Origin: Eucommia ulmoides
Lineage: Eukaryota > Streptophyta > Magnoliopsida > Garryales > Eucommiaceae
DNA: 64,000 nt
Direction of reading: 5' to 3'
NCBI GenBank assembly: GCA_016647705.1
Contig: CM028334.1
Span: 10,015,546 to 10,079,545, forward strand
Shown here: piece by piece, positions 47,068-56,969 of the stretch
Layout of the letters: each line of letters begins with the position of its first letter
Position numbering within the stretch: the first letter of the stretch is position 1
Position numbers and translations under genes: made by a program
The notes under the pieces: generated by a model
What the model was told of the DNA's origin: nothing
Seen by the model: the letters and a program-made list of their open reading frames with translations, nothing else
The model's database searches: none

Positions 47068-48171
47068 AGCCGGAAATTATAAACGTCCATGCTAGGGACG
47101 TAAAACCAAGCAACGTCTTTTGATATGTCATCGAGGGTAACGAACATTCCCAACTTTTGTATAAATTACTTTTTGGAGATCGTATTGATTTCGTAATATT
47201 ATTTTTTGTGGTGAATTAATGAGGCTAGACACTTAGGATTGATTTGCATGCTACAAATCGTTTGAGGAACGAAGAGGAAGTAAGAGGTGTAGAGCAAAAA
47301 TGTAAAAACCTGAAGGAATCTAGCCAAAATCCTCATTGGCATAAATTCGCCTAGGCAGAAAAACCACCGCCTAGGCGAAAATTGGACAAAAGGCTAAGAA
47401 AACATACTGGCGTAAATTCGCCTAGGCGAAAATAGAAAGAAAAAGTCTGAATTTCTACACTGCCGTAACTTCGCCTAGGTGGTAAAACCACTGCCTAGGC
47501 GAAAAAATGAAGAAAAGTTGAGTTCCTACACTGGCGTAAATTCACCCAGGCGGAAAACCAATCGCCTAAGCGGATTTACAACGAAATCAGGGGTTTCACA
47601 CTGGTGTAAATTCGCCCAGGCGAAAAAAACCACCGCCTAGGCGAATTAACACCAGAAGGTTTTTAAAAAGAAAAATGCGCTACTTCGCCTAGGCGAATTC
47701 ACCAAAGCCCTGTTTTAAAACGCAGCAGTCCTCTTCGCAAACGACACTTCCCTCCTAAAAATTTCAAGAAACCTCTCAATTTCATCATCCCAAATCCTTT
47801 CCTCCCTTCAAAGATTCATCCTGCATTGCTAAAAACTTGGATTTTCACCAAGAATCTTCATCCAAACGTGGGATTCCTCTTCCCATTTTCGAAAATTACG
47901 GTTTAAACGGTAAAACAGTGCAAGATCGCCATCCTCCAGTGATTTGATCAAAAAAATTTAACAAGTAAGTGTCAATGATCCTATTTTTCATTTAGTTTTT
48001 GAAATATTTGCTTCATTTGCTCATTTATTTCAAAAATCATTGGATTTGGTTAGAACCGTAAACCCCTTTAAACCCTAGATTGCGGTTTTCATGTTATTTG
48101 GGATTTAGGAATGATTAATGGTAAACCCTATCATGTTTTTGTGTATATATACAATGTGAATAATTTATTTT
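47068..48171. other. Athila region between integrase and ORF3, right arm
   Basis: Mirror of 38240-39568. About 47340-47700 has the CGCCTAGGCG array. The candidate ORF3 splice donor is at 47965-47970. No separate gene seen. Confidence 0.8.
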
Positions 48172-48864
48172 ATGCTACATTGCAACAAAAATGTGATTTG
48201 GTTATGGTTGGTGGGATATCTTGTGAAATTTATATTGTTTGGCTTTGGTTGGAATATGTTTATGCCCAAAATTTGGCATCAATTTATCTGCGCTAATCTG
48301 CTCCCTACCACCCATGTGTCCGATGTTTCCAAGGAGCAAGCATTTATGCTATGCTGCATTGATAGAGGGACGCCCGTCAACGTCGATTGGCACATTTATT
48401 CTACAATACTTCATACTGCCAGGACAACAAATGGTGGCCTTCCTTTTCCCTCCTTCCTCACCGTTCTCTTTCAACGAGCCAGAGTTCGTATCACGTCCAC
48501 AAGCCCCTTTCCACCTATAAAGCCACTCGATCTTTCAATGATTAACAGGTTATGGAAAGGCGGACCAGGTGAAGGAGAAGAAGGTCAGGAAGAGGAAGAA
48601 GTCGACCCTTCAGAGCCACCGACGCCCACAACCCGCAGAGGCCAACTCATCCAAATTTCACGAGATGTCCGTAGTCTCCAGTCCGATATGAGCCAGCTCC
48701 AAGCTAATTTTGCTTGGATGGAGAACTACATAGATAACTACATTCGGCAACAAAATCAAAACCAAAGAGTTTTATTCGAACATCTCGAAATCGACATAGC
48801 ACATTATACGCCCGTGCTACCTTCCAAGACTAATAAGCCACCACCGCCATCTCCTCCACAATGA
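48172..48864 (+). pseudogene. Athila ORF3 remnant, right arm
   Basis: Shares FICANLLPTTHVSDVSKEQA, VNVDWHIYS, a coiled-coil-like helix and the PPPPSPPQ tail with the left-arm ORF3. Shorter than its partner, a broken fossil. Confidence 0.85.
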
Positions 48865-50549
48865 ACGGTAGGAGGTTAGACTAGTATGTTTTCCTTCCTA
48901 GGTATGTGTCTGCCCCAGTTTTCAATACTTATATTTCTATTCTGCTATTAGTTTCGCTGCTTAGACAGTGAGGACACTACCTCGTTCAAGTTTGGGGGTA
49001 TATGATAAGCAAGCATGTAGTTTTTGTTTTCTGGGAGAGGGGGGGGATATGAAGGATGACAAATTTTTTTTGATGTAAAAGGGACAAAATTCTTTTTGTG
49101 TACAAATTTTTGTTTATAATGATATTAATGTTAAATTTTTGTAAATTTTGAAATTCTTTTTGTTATGCATGTATAAGGATCATTAGCATAAGTAATGCTA
49201 GTTTATAGAATTAGAGTAGATATGTTAATGAATATAGTTGTACGTTCATTCTGAGTTTTTGAGTTCATCCAAACCATGTCCCGATGATGAAAATTACCCC
49301 CTAAATTGCATATTGAGGTCGGGGGTAATGCCATTCACGTGTGTTTTGTGTGCTTAGCATGTCGATTAGGTGAAAATTATTTTGATCCTAAATCGCACGA
49401 TTGCATAAACTCATTGTATAACTAGTTGAACGATTTGATGCCGATTATTCAGTAATAAGTTCATAACAGAAATGATGAATCTAGAACTTGACTGGGGGAG
49501 GCTTGAGGCAAAATTATAGGTAAGGTAATTTCGGAGGCATGATAGAGGCCTTCATTTTTATCGCTTGAACCGTTTGAAACTAACCTGAAAAGTTATTCCC
49601 TCGTTCTCCTGTCGAAGCCATAAAATTTTCACTTCTGAACTTGTTTCTATACTTTAACCAAGTAAATCTTTCAGAACCATTGTCTCTAGGAATAAAAGTG
49701 AAAATTGAGTGAAAACAAGTAGCATTTGATTATGCTAACTTGAAGCGGGCAATCGGAGTTTCAGTTTAAATGTTTTTGGTTAAGTATAAGAGTATTCACT
49801 TGTCAATCCTTTAGTTGTATTTACACGCCCCTAAAATTGTACAAAATTGAATAAGTTTGGGGGTGTGTGTGTGTTAATGAAAAAAAAAAAAAAAAAAACA
49901 TAACTATGTGAATATAGTGTTTAATTTCGGTTGTTGTGACAAGTGAATACAAGTTTACTAAATCTTGTTCAGGGTAATATCTTTAAAGATAAAGGGGTCA
50001 TGAGAGAGATTTAGCGACAAGCATTTGTACCTCGGGTATCGTTAAAATTATAACGAGTTTCTATTTCTACGATACCCTTGGCCGTTCTCCAAAGCCAAAC
50101 CAAGCCCTATTGATCTCGGTGAATGTCCGAACCTACATTAGTGGATAGTTGAGTGCAGTCAAGCATATGGCTTTCTTGAATGTTTTAACAAGTTTAAGTC
50201 ATGACCTTATTCATTAAATAATCCAATCCGGTGTTTGATTAGTTATATAACCGAGTTCTCACACATACACATTTTAATTGGATCTTTAATGATTTTAACT
50301 GATATTGAGTGTTGAAATTCTGGAACACCACATGGTGTGTGTTATTCCTTAACCAGATCTGATTATGGGTTGTTGAGGGAAGAATAACATGGTTTCTTTG
50401 ACTGAACTTAAATCTCACAGGTGTGTACTTCTTATTTGTTAATGATTACTTATTTGTAGTTTAGAATTTAGCTAATTAATAGATTTAGTGTTATTTAGCA
50501 TTAGGGTGTTTTGCTCGAGAACTAACAAAATTCCAAGTTTTGGGGTATT
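48865..50549. other. Athila 3' non-coding region, right arm
   Basis: Mirror of 35437-37135. Contains an A run near 49879-49898 opposite the T run of the left arm. Ends in a purine-rich tract before the LTR. No coding signal. Confidence 0.8.
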
Positions 50550-52162
50550 TGATAGGTGTAAAATACTTATCCAATTCTAAACTGAATTTGTCAGTTTTCG
50601 AGTATTTTATTGAAGTTTGAATATCTTTTTAACTATTTTTATTAGTCAAGAGTAGGGACGTAAACAATCGGCAAATCGAGCGAAATGGTGGAGAAAAGGG
50701 TAGCGAAAAAGATGAAAAAATGAGGTTTCAAAGAACAACGCAATTCCGCCTAGGCAAAGTATCCACCGCCTAGGCAAAAATTCATCAAAAAGTTGCAAAT
50801 ACTGAAAAGTTGAAATCTGCCTAGGCGGAAATCCGCCAGAAGGTTATAGCGCTGAGAAATTGAAATCCGCCTAGGCAGAAATCCGTCAGAAGGTTGCAAG
50901 GACTAAAGTATTGAAATCCGCCTAGGCGAATTTTCCACCGCCTAGGCTGAATTCCGTCAGAACGCTGGAAGTGTTGAACTGCTAGAAGAGTTGAACTGCT
51001 GTAAATCCGCCTAGGCGAAGTTACTATCGCCTAGGCGGAATTCCATCAGAAAGAAAGAGGACCAAGAAGTTAGTCCTCTACCTAGGTGAAGAAACCATCG
51101 CCTAGGCGGAATTCTAATCGACTTAAACTCCGCCTAGGCAAAGATTCTACCGCCTAGGCGGAATTCGCATAACAGGCTAAAATATCTATTTAGATATTTT
51201 TGAACCCCTAGGCCTATCTATACCCCTTTCCCACGTCTGAAACTAGTTGTTAAAGAACCCTAACCCTAGTAGAGAGTTCTTAAGCTATATTTTGAAGATC
51301 AAGAAGGAGATTCATCAGTCGCACAAAGAAGGATCACTTGCGGATCGATCATTAGCGACAGTGAACCATTTCACTTCCAGATTTGATCGTTTCTCTCTTG
51401 TTTTTATCTTTGTAATCACTTTTTTCATATCTAAGAATGTTGAATCCCTCTTATTTTGTATGGTATATGGCTAAGATCTTATAGTATTAGTTAAATGTTA
51501 CTTAGGTGTAGTTGAAATCATGTAATTGTTAAGTTGAATGAATTAATATTACTTTAATGTATTGTTTGTCTAAATCCAATTGTGTTTACCATATTCTTGA
51601 TATTATGCTTGTATCGATAAACCGAGAATATGGGGTTTGACACTCGGGAGAGGTAACCCCGGATTCGGACTAGGGTAAATACAACGTGATGTTCTAATTA
51701 CCCGAGAGGGCGTTAGAACGTATGCAATCCATGACGTTGGCTAAAGACTCATGCGACCTAGGGTCGTAAAGGTGTTGAAGGGGACTTCTTTGTTGACACT
51801 CAGGAGAGGTAGCGGATGAGTTATTGATACAGAGATTGTCGGAATAGATAGAAAACCACTATAGCTAACTTAATGACTTAGATTATGCATTATGTGAAAG
51901 CAATCAATACCTAAGTAATTAGTGTAATTAGAACTAACCTAACAGTTGTCGTTTATCTTAGTATATTAAATAGAAAACAAACAAAATTTGATTAGTCGAG
52001 ATAATATGAAACTATTTAAATCACAATACTCAACCGAATTACACGTCTTTCCCAGTGGAACGATATCCGATCTTACAAGATCCATTATCTTAAAACTAGA
52101 CCTAGTATACTTGCGAGTAGTCATTACCGCGAGGACGATGGTTGTGAATCCTCGAGCGTACA
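50550..52162 (+). repeat. Athila 3' LTR of right arm
   Basis: Begins TGATAGGTGTAAAA, ends CTCGAGCGTACA. Carries a CGCCTAGGCG array at about 50740-51160 with at least six palindromic boxes. Partner of 33894-35436 in inverted orientation. Confidence 0.9.
50740..51160. repeat. CGCCTAGGCG palindromic array, right-arm LTR
   Basis: Repeating boxes such as ATCCGCCTAGGCGAAGT and ATCGCCTAGGCGGAATTC about 25-70 bases apart. It is the inverted counterpart of 34920-35250, with several extra or shifted units. Confidence 0.87.
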
Positions 52163-52427
52163 GCCGACGAGGACGACGCCAACGAGGAAGAACAACGAAG
52201 ATGGAAGAATAAAGTGGGATGATTGTGAGAACTTGGGTTGAGTTTTTTGGGCACAAAAAAAAATAATTTTTTTTTGTTTTTCATTTCTTTAGAATTTTGA
52301 GAATCAATTCTCATTTTTTTGGTTGGGTTGAGTTGAGTTTTGTGTTTGCCAAACGTGTTCCCAAAAATCAAACCCAAAAGTTTTGGGTTGGATTGGGTTA
52401 GAATGGAAACACTAACCAAACGGGGCC
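52163..52427. mobile_element. Harbinger-like element, right fragment next to the Athila pair
   Basis: Ends ...ACTAACCAAACGGGGCC followed by TTA (52428-52430), the inverted partner of the 32770 end. It is cut by the Athila LTR on its left at an internal point. Its orientation and content do not simply continue the left part, so the Athila pair is not a clean single insertion. Confidence 0.6.
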
Positions 52428-53487
52428 TTAGGGACCCACTCAGAATTTTCTGAAATGTTAATGAGACCCCCTGTTCAACTTCTATTGAGCTCTTTTTTTT
52501 TCTTCTTTCGTCTTCATTTGAAACGCCGAAGCTCATCGTCGTTCGTCTCTTCGTCTTCATCTCTTCCCTTACCTTTCCCGTCATCTTCGTCTTACGCTAC
52601 TCCCGTCGTCGTTGTCTTCGTCTTCTCGTTACCAACATTGTCTTTGTTGTCGTCGCTGCCATCCCCATCGTCTCTCCATCACTGTCGTGGCTGCCATCGA
52701 AATCAAAGGGGGATTGGAGATATATATAGAGAGAAAATCGTCAATCACAAATCGCAGATCGTCAATCGCAAATCATCTCCGTTTGCAAATCTTCAGCTCT
52801 TCATCAATCGTTGCCGTTCACAAATCAATCGTCAATCATCGTCGTTCGCAAATCAATCGCAAATCGTCACTGTTCTTCAGCTCTTCGTTTTTTTGTTTGT
52901 TTTTTTTTGGACAAGCTTCAGCGATTTCGATTTCGTTACTAAAATGGATTTAGGGTTTGGTTCTTGAAATCGATTTAGGGTTTCGAACTTGAAATCGATT
53001 TAGGGTTTTGTTCTTGAAATTGAAATCGTCTTCGCAATCATTACTGAAATCGATTTCGATTTGGTTTGGGGTTCGATTTCAATTTCGATTGTTAGTGGTT
53101 TAGGGTTTCATTTTCAATTTTATTCTTGAATTTGGTTTAGGGTTTCGATTTTGATTTCGATTGTTAGTGGTTTAGGGTTCGTTTTTAATTTTGGTTTAGA
53201 GTTGATTCTTGATTTGAGGGTTTGGTTGAATTCATAAAATCTATTCTAGGTTTGGTTCTTGATTTGGAGATTTTAGTTGAATTTGGGGGTTTGGTTGAAT
53301 CAATTCTAGAGCTAGTTCATGAAATCAATTTTAGGATAATATCATTACTTCACGTGATTTTATTCTTAGTACAAAAAAAAAAATTGTATTTACCAAATGC
53401 AATTCTGTTCTCAGTAGAAAACAAAATTCTCAATCCAACCCATCTCAGTTGGATTAAGAAAAACGGAATACTAACCACACGCCACCA

Positions 53488-53650
53488 TAGTTTCTTAATT
53501 TGGATACGAGGTAAGACGAAGGCTTGAACGGTACTTCTTTACGATATAACACTGATTGATATCTACTTAGACACGATTTTTCGTCAAAGCCGGCAGCAAG
53601 AAGGCCTCCGAGTAGTTTATCCTTGGGGACATCAAAATGCCGGGGAAAAT
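53488..53650 (-). pseudogene. GT37 fucosyltransferase pseudogene, upstream piece of main exon
   Basis: On the minus strand it encodes DKLLGGLLAAGFDEKSCL and SRYQSVLYRKEVPFKPSSYL, then KLRNY, the conserved GT37 stem-proximal region. It ends at the ATA duplication (53488-53490) of the Harbinger-like insertion; the next codons resume at 32754. A possible splice acceptor (AG at 53651-53652 after a T-rich tract) would set the exon start at 53650. A first exon with the cytoplasmic tail and membrane anchor was not found to the right. Without it and with the downstream defects, the gene is dead. Confidence 0.92.
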
Positions 53651-54748
53651 CTTCATCGAAATAAATAAATAAATATCATATGAGGATTAATATATACAAG
53701 TTCATAGATTTCAAACACCATTGTTTAAGAATTCAAAAAAATCAAAACCGCGATTGGTTTTTTAATCCAGACAACAAACAGGTCCTTAATTTATCAAGCA
53801 TTTAGTAATGCTGCCTGATATAAGTTTGCTTCACCAAATACTTTCAAGGGTGGTTTACCTAGGAGTCCAGGACAAAAGTACCGCGTAACTTCTTGTTTTT
53901 TTTAAATGTGTTACCAAATAATCCTTTTCGTTTTTTGGCCAATTTTGTTCTCCGTACTTTTCAACTGACAAACGAAAATATTCTAACAAACTCATTTCTC
54001 TTAATGCCACGAAACTAAAATCAACTCAAAATCCATCCTAAAATCAACAAAAACAAATCGATTCATTGTAGAAAATCTCAAAACAAATACAGATTCGTGA
54101 CCGTTCCTAACACATGAACAAAATAAGATCCACATTTCTAATATTTTGCTTCTTTTTTAGATGAACGTGTTACATTCAACACAACTAATTGATCGATTAT
54201 ATATGAGATATGTATCCAGTAATGATTAAACACATAATAAACTCAAAATAAAACATATTCGTGATAGTTTCTAACAAACGAACAAAATAAGATCTGTATT
54301 TCTAATATTTTGCATCTTGTTTATATGAACGTGTTACATTCAACATAGCTAATTATTCGAAATATGTATCAGCTATATATTCAGTAACAATTAAGCACAT
54401 GACGTACTAAAAAATAACACATCGAATAAAAAACAACAAATAAAGAACGAAGTTCTGAACGAAAGTGAAATATAACATGAGATCGTATTACATTCAACAC
54501 GAAGTCACGTTGAATATAACACGATATCGTGTTATATTCAACATTGTTAATTTTTGTATATAACACGAAATCTTGTGTTGAATATAATACAAGATCGTGT
54601 TATATTCAACATGGTACCATGTTGTACTCACCATGGTCATATATTATTATGAAAATGATTTTAAAAAATAAATATTGTTAGAAAATAAAACCGTGTTGAA
54701 TATAAGACGAGGTCATGTAGTATTCAACAAGGTATCATGTGTTTATTC
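53651..54748. other. AT-rich spacer or intron upstream of the fucosyltransferase exon
   Basis: No recognisable first exon. Near 54090-54400 a block of about 160 bases is tandemly repeated twice (both with AACAAAATAAGATC and GTGTTACATTCAACA). At 54475-54735 the palindrome-like motif AACACGATATCGTGTT and TATTCAACA recur several times. Confidence 0.6.
54090..54735. repeat. Tandem and palindromic repeats with TTCAACA motif
   Basis: Two direct copies of about 160 bases (54090-54240 and 54245-54400), followed by a cluster of units such as GATCGTGTTATATTCAACA in both orientations, about seven occurrences. Non-coding. Confidence 0.7.
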
Positions 54749-55230
54749 TGTTAGGAAATCATGTTTCCTATATTGGGCAACATATTTTATTCAGTTATAT
54801 TAGTTATTTAATTTAATGGACTGAAATTAAGTGGTTTAATTTTGGTAAGTCCGTAGACTGCTCAAATTGATATGGGCTAATTGAGTAGATACCAATTTTA
54901 TCCTAATTAAAGGATTATGGGAACCCTAATTAAACAATATAAAAAGGCTCTTTTGGTTATGATTCCTAAAAACACCAAATCATAACACAATTTCTCTTTT
55001 CCCTATCTGGAAGAGAGACGATGGTCCTATTCACAAACCCCCTCCCCCCCCCTCTGGCATTTGTGTTCATCCGTTCATGATCGATTGTCGTAGTATTTCT
55101 GCAACGGTAGGCAATCGTTCATAATGGATCCAGGTACACTTATTTATGTGTTTATAGAACCTTTGGTAAATTGATATGTTGATCTAGTTTTAAAGAATCA
55201 ATTGAGATTTATAGAGATAAACTCCCAACA
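54749..55230 (+). repeat. Copia 5' LTR, 482 bases
   Basis: Termini TGTTAGG and CCCAACA, then the tRNA-Met-type primer site. Contains ATATAAAAAGGC at about 54938, a plausible TATA region. Confidence 0.85.
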
Positions 55231-55232
55231 AG

Positions 55233-55245
55233 TGGTATTAGAGCC
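55233..55245 (+). other. Primer-binding site, tRNA-iMet type
   Basis: TGGTATTAGAGCC, one change from the usual TGGTATCAGAGCC, directly after the LTR end. Confidence 0.85.
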
Positions 55246-55499
55246 TACTTCATATTGAATCAATAGGGTTCAGAGCTTTCAAGTTCACGGTAGAATTTTA
55301 GGGTTTGAAGCCTTAATGTTCATAGTAGAATTTTAGGATTTGAGTTTTCTTTATTAAAGGTTTGATTCCTTGTAGAATCGTGGGAGAAAACATAGAGTAT
55401 ATGTATTACATGATTTGTTATTGTTGAAAACTATGAATTTAAGGGAAAACTATTTTTTGGGTGTTGTTGTCGCTACAGAAAATAAAGCAACGACGATGG

Positions 55500-55900
55500 T
55501 CGGTCAATTGACCAAACAAGTTGGTCGACCGATGGCTCGTAAATTCGGAAGTCAACCACTGACCAAATCAGTCAACCCACACTCACAAATCGGTCAACCA
55601 ACCCATGTAGAAGAAAGTCACCGATTTGGTTACTGGTTAAATCAGTCGACCAACCAACTGGGGTCTGTCAATCAACCCATTATCATGGGGAGGTCGCCAG
55701 ATTTAGTTATTGTCCAAATTGGTGGACCGACCAATTAGGTCTGGTTGACCGACTGCTAAGGAACGGAGACTGATTTGGCCACTGTACAAATCAGTCAACC
55801 GAATTTCAAGACCGATCGACCGATTGGGATGTCTCAACGTCAGAAACTTTAACCCATTGCACAGCATTCGATCAACTGACCATTAGGACGGTCGACTAAT
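55500..55900. repeat. GTCGACC-rich degenerate array in Copia leader
   Basis: Repeated GGTCGACCGA, GGTCAACC and CAGTCGACCAAC type words in both orientations, about 20-40 bases apart. It recalls the array at 6262-6500. Short frames through it are not thought to be genes. Confidence 0.7.
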
Positions 55901-56969
55901 ATATAAATTAAAATAAAACAATATGTTGCCAAAGTAATCTCTATTGTGTTGTTTATTTTATTTTGGGATATTAAGATGTTAATATTTATTATTTATGCGA
56001 ACAACAGCCGACCCAAATAAAGGTTATTGATTGACTAAATAATAAGGATTAGTGTTTGTTTATGCGTATGGTTATTATTTATGTAATCAATAATCGGCTC
56101 AAATTAAGGTTATTGTTTGGCCAACTAATAAACATACATGGGGTAATAAATGAGTGATGATTATCAGGTCTTCATGTGAACAGTAAGTCGGTCCAAAGAT
56201 AGGTTTATTGTTTGACAGGATTTATTGTCAACATTTGATTATTGCACTGAGAGAACCATTTACAGCTAATTTCTTTGTCCAAAGACTGAGAATTAATATT
56301 GTGCAAAATATCTTGAGATGGGTCCCCAATTTGGATTATTTGTTCATGTCTTGTTTTATTTTTTTGACATGCTTATTAATGTGAGTATGCTTGTTTATTT
56401 TGTTCTCTATACAATTTATGTTAATACCACTACGAATGTTTCTACCCAAGTCAGCAACATCCCAATGCCGAATAAGACAAACTTTAAAGTCTAGAAAGAA
56501 ACCGTGGAGATTATCCTCGGTTGTATGGATTTGGATCTTGCACTTCAGTTGGATCGACCACTGCTACTCCTAAAAATCTCAATGAGGTTAAAATTGAAAA
56601 GCGGGATCGGTCTAACCGAGTGTGCTTGATGATCATGAAACACTCTGTTGATCCCTAGGTTTTTATGAACAATTAAGTATTGATATTTTTTGTGGAACTA
56701 ATGTTTTTGTTGAGTATTTCAGAAAAAAGTTCCATATATTTGATTATGTTGTACTTAAGTAGGACAAATGCTTAGTTGTTGCTGTTGTTGCAGTTTCAAA
56801 TTAAACAATTTTCTCACTAATGTATTTAAAAAAAAAAAAATAGTAATATATTTTTCAATTTTTATATGCTCACTTTTTAAAAATATATATTACTAAGATT
56901 TTTTATTTTTTATTTTTTACTTTTCTAAGTTCATGTCCTATGATGAACATCACGAAACACTATTGCAAC

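Larger units (their letters stand above)
33894..52162. mobile_element. Head-to-head pair of Athila 3' halves (18.3 kb inverted repeat)
   Basis: Left arm (33894-about 43222, minus) and right arm (about 43223-52162, plus) each have 3' LTR, downstream non-coding region, ORF3, integrase, RNase H, RT and protease. Both lack 5' LTR, primer site and most of gag. They meet inside the gag-protease region. The outer flanks CTAAC and GCCGA do not match, so there is no target duplication. Arms look about nine tenths alike by eye. Both arms are broken fossils. The left arm has fewer breaks in pol, and its ORF3 looks whole. Confidence 0.9.
32755..53487. mobile_element. Outer Harbinger-like element in the fucosyltransferase, carrying later insertions
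   Basis: The right end (52428-53487) finishes ...ACTAACCACACGCCACC, the left end (32755-32769) is TGCCTCATTTGGTTA. ATA occurs once at each side (32752-32754 and 53488-53490), as the three-base duplication of an insertion into the fucosyltransferase codon TAT. The right-hand part resembles 32976-33893 and the right-end family seen at 59782-60337. Its body is pyrimidine-rich and then GATTTCGATTT-rich, with no transposase. Superfamily is inferred from the three-base duplication and CAAACG(G/C)-type ends. Confidence 0.65.
54749..56800 (+). mobile_element. Ty1/Copia 5' portion: LTR, primer site, leader and gag remnant
   Basis: LTR 54749-55230 (TGTTAGGAAATC...ACTCCCAACA), then a primer site at 55233 (TGGTATTAGAGCC) two bases inside, then a leader with a GTCGACC-rich array (55500-55900), then gag remnant near 56380-56700 with ETVEIILGCMDLDLAL. 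No pol and no second LTR are seen. Sequence similarity ends around 56800. Broken fossil. Confidence 0.85.

Noticed and set aside
33889-52167. Search for a 5-base target duplication around the Athila pair
   Set aside because: Left CTAAC and right GCCGA do not match, so a single clean insertion is not supported.
53651-54748. Search for the first exon (membrane anchor) of the fucosyltransferase
   Set aside because: No hydrophobic N-terminal frame with a donor site found on the minus strand; may lie beyond the Copia piece or be lost.
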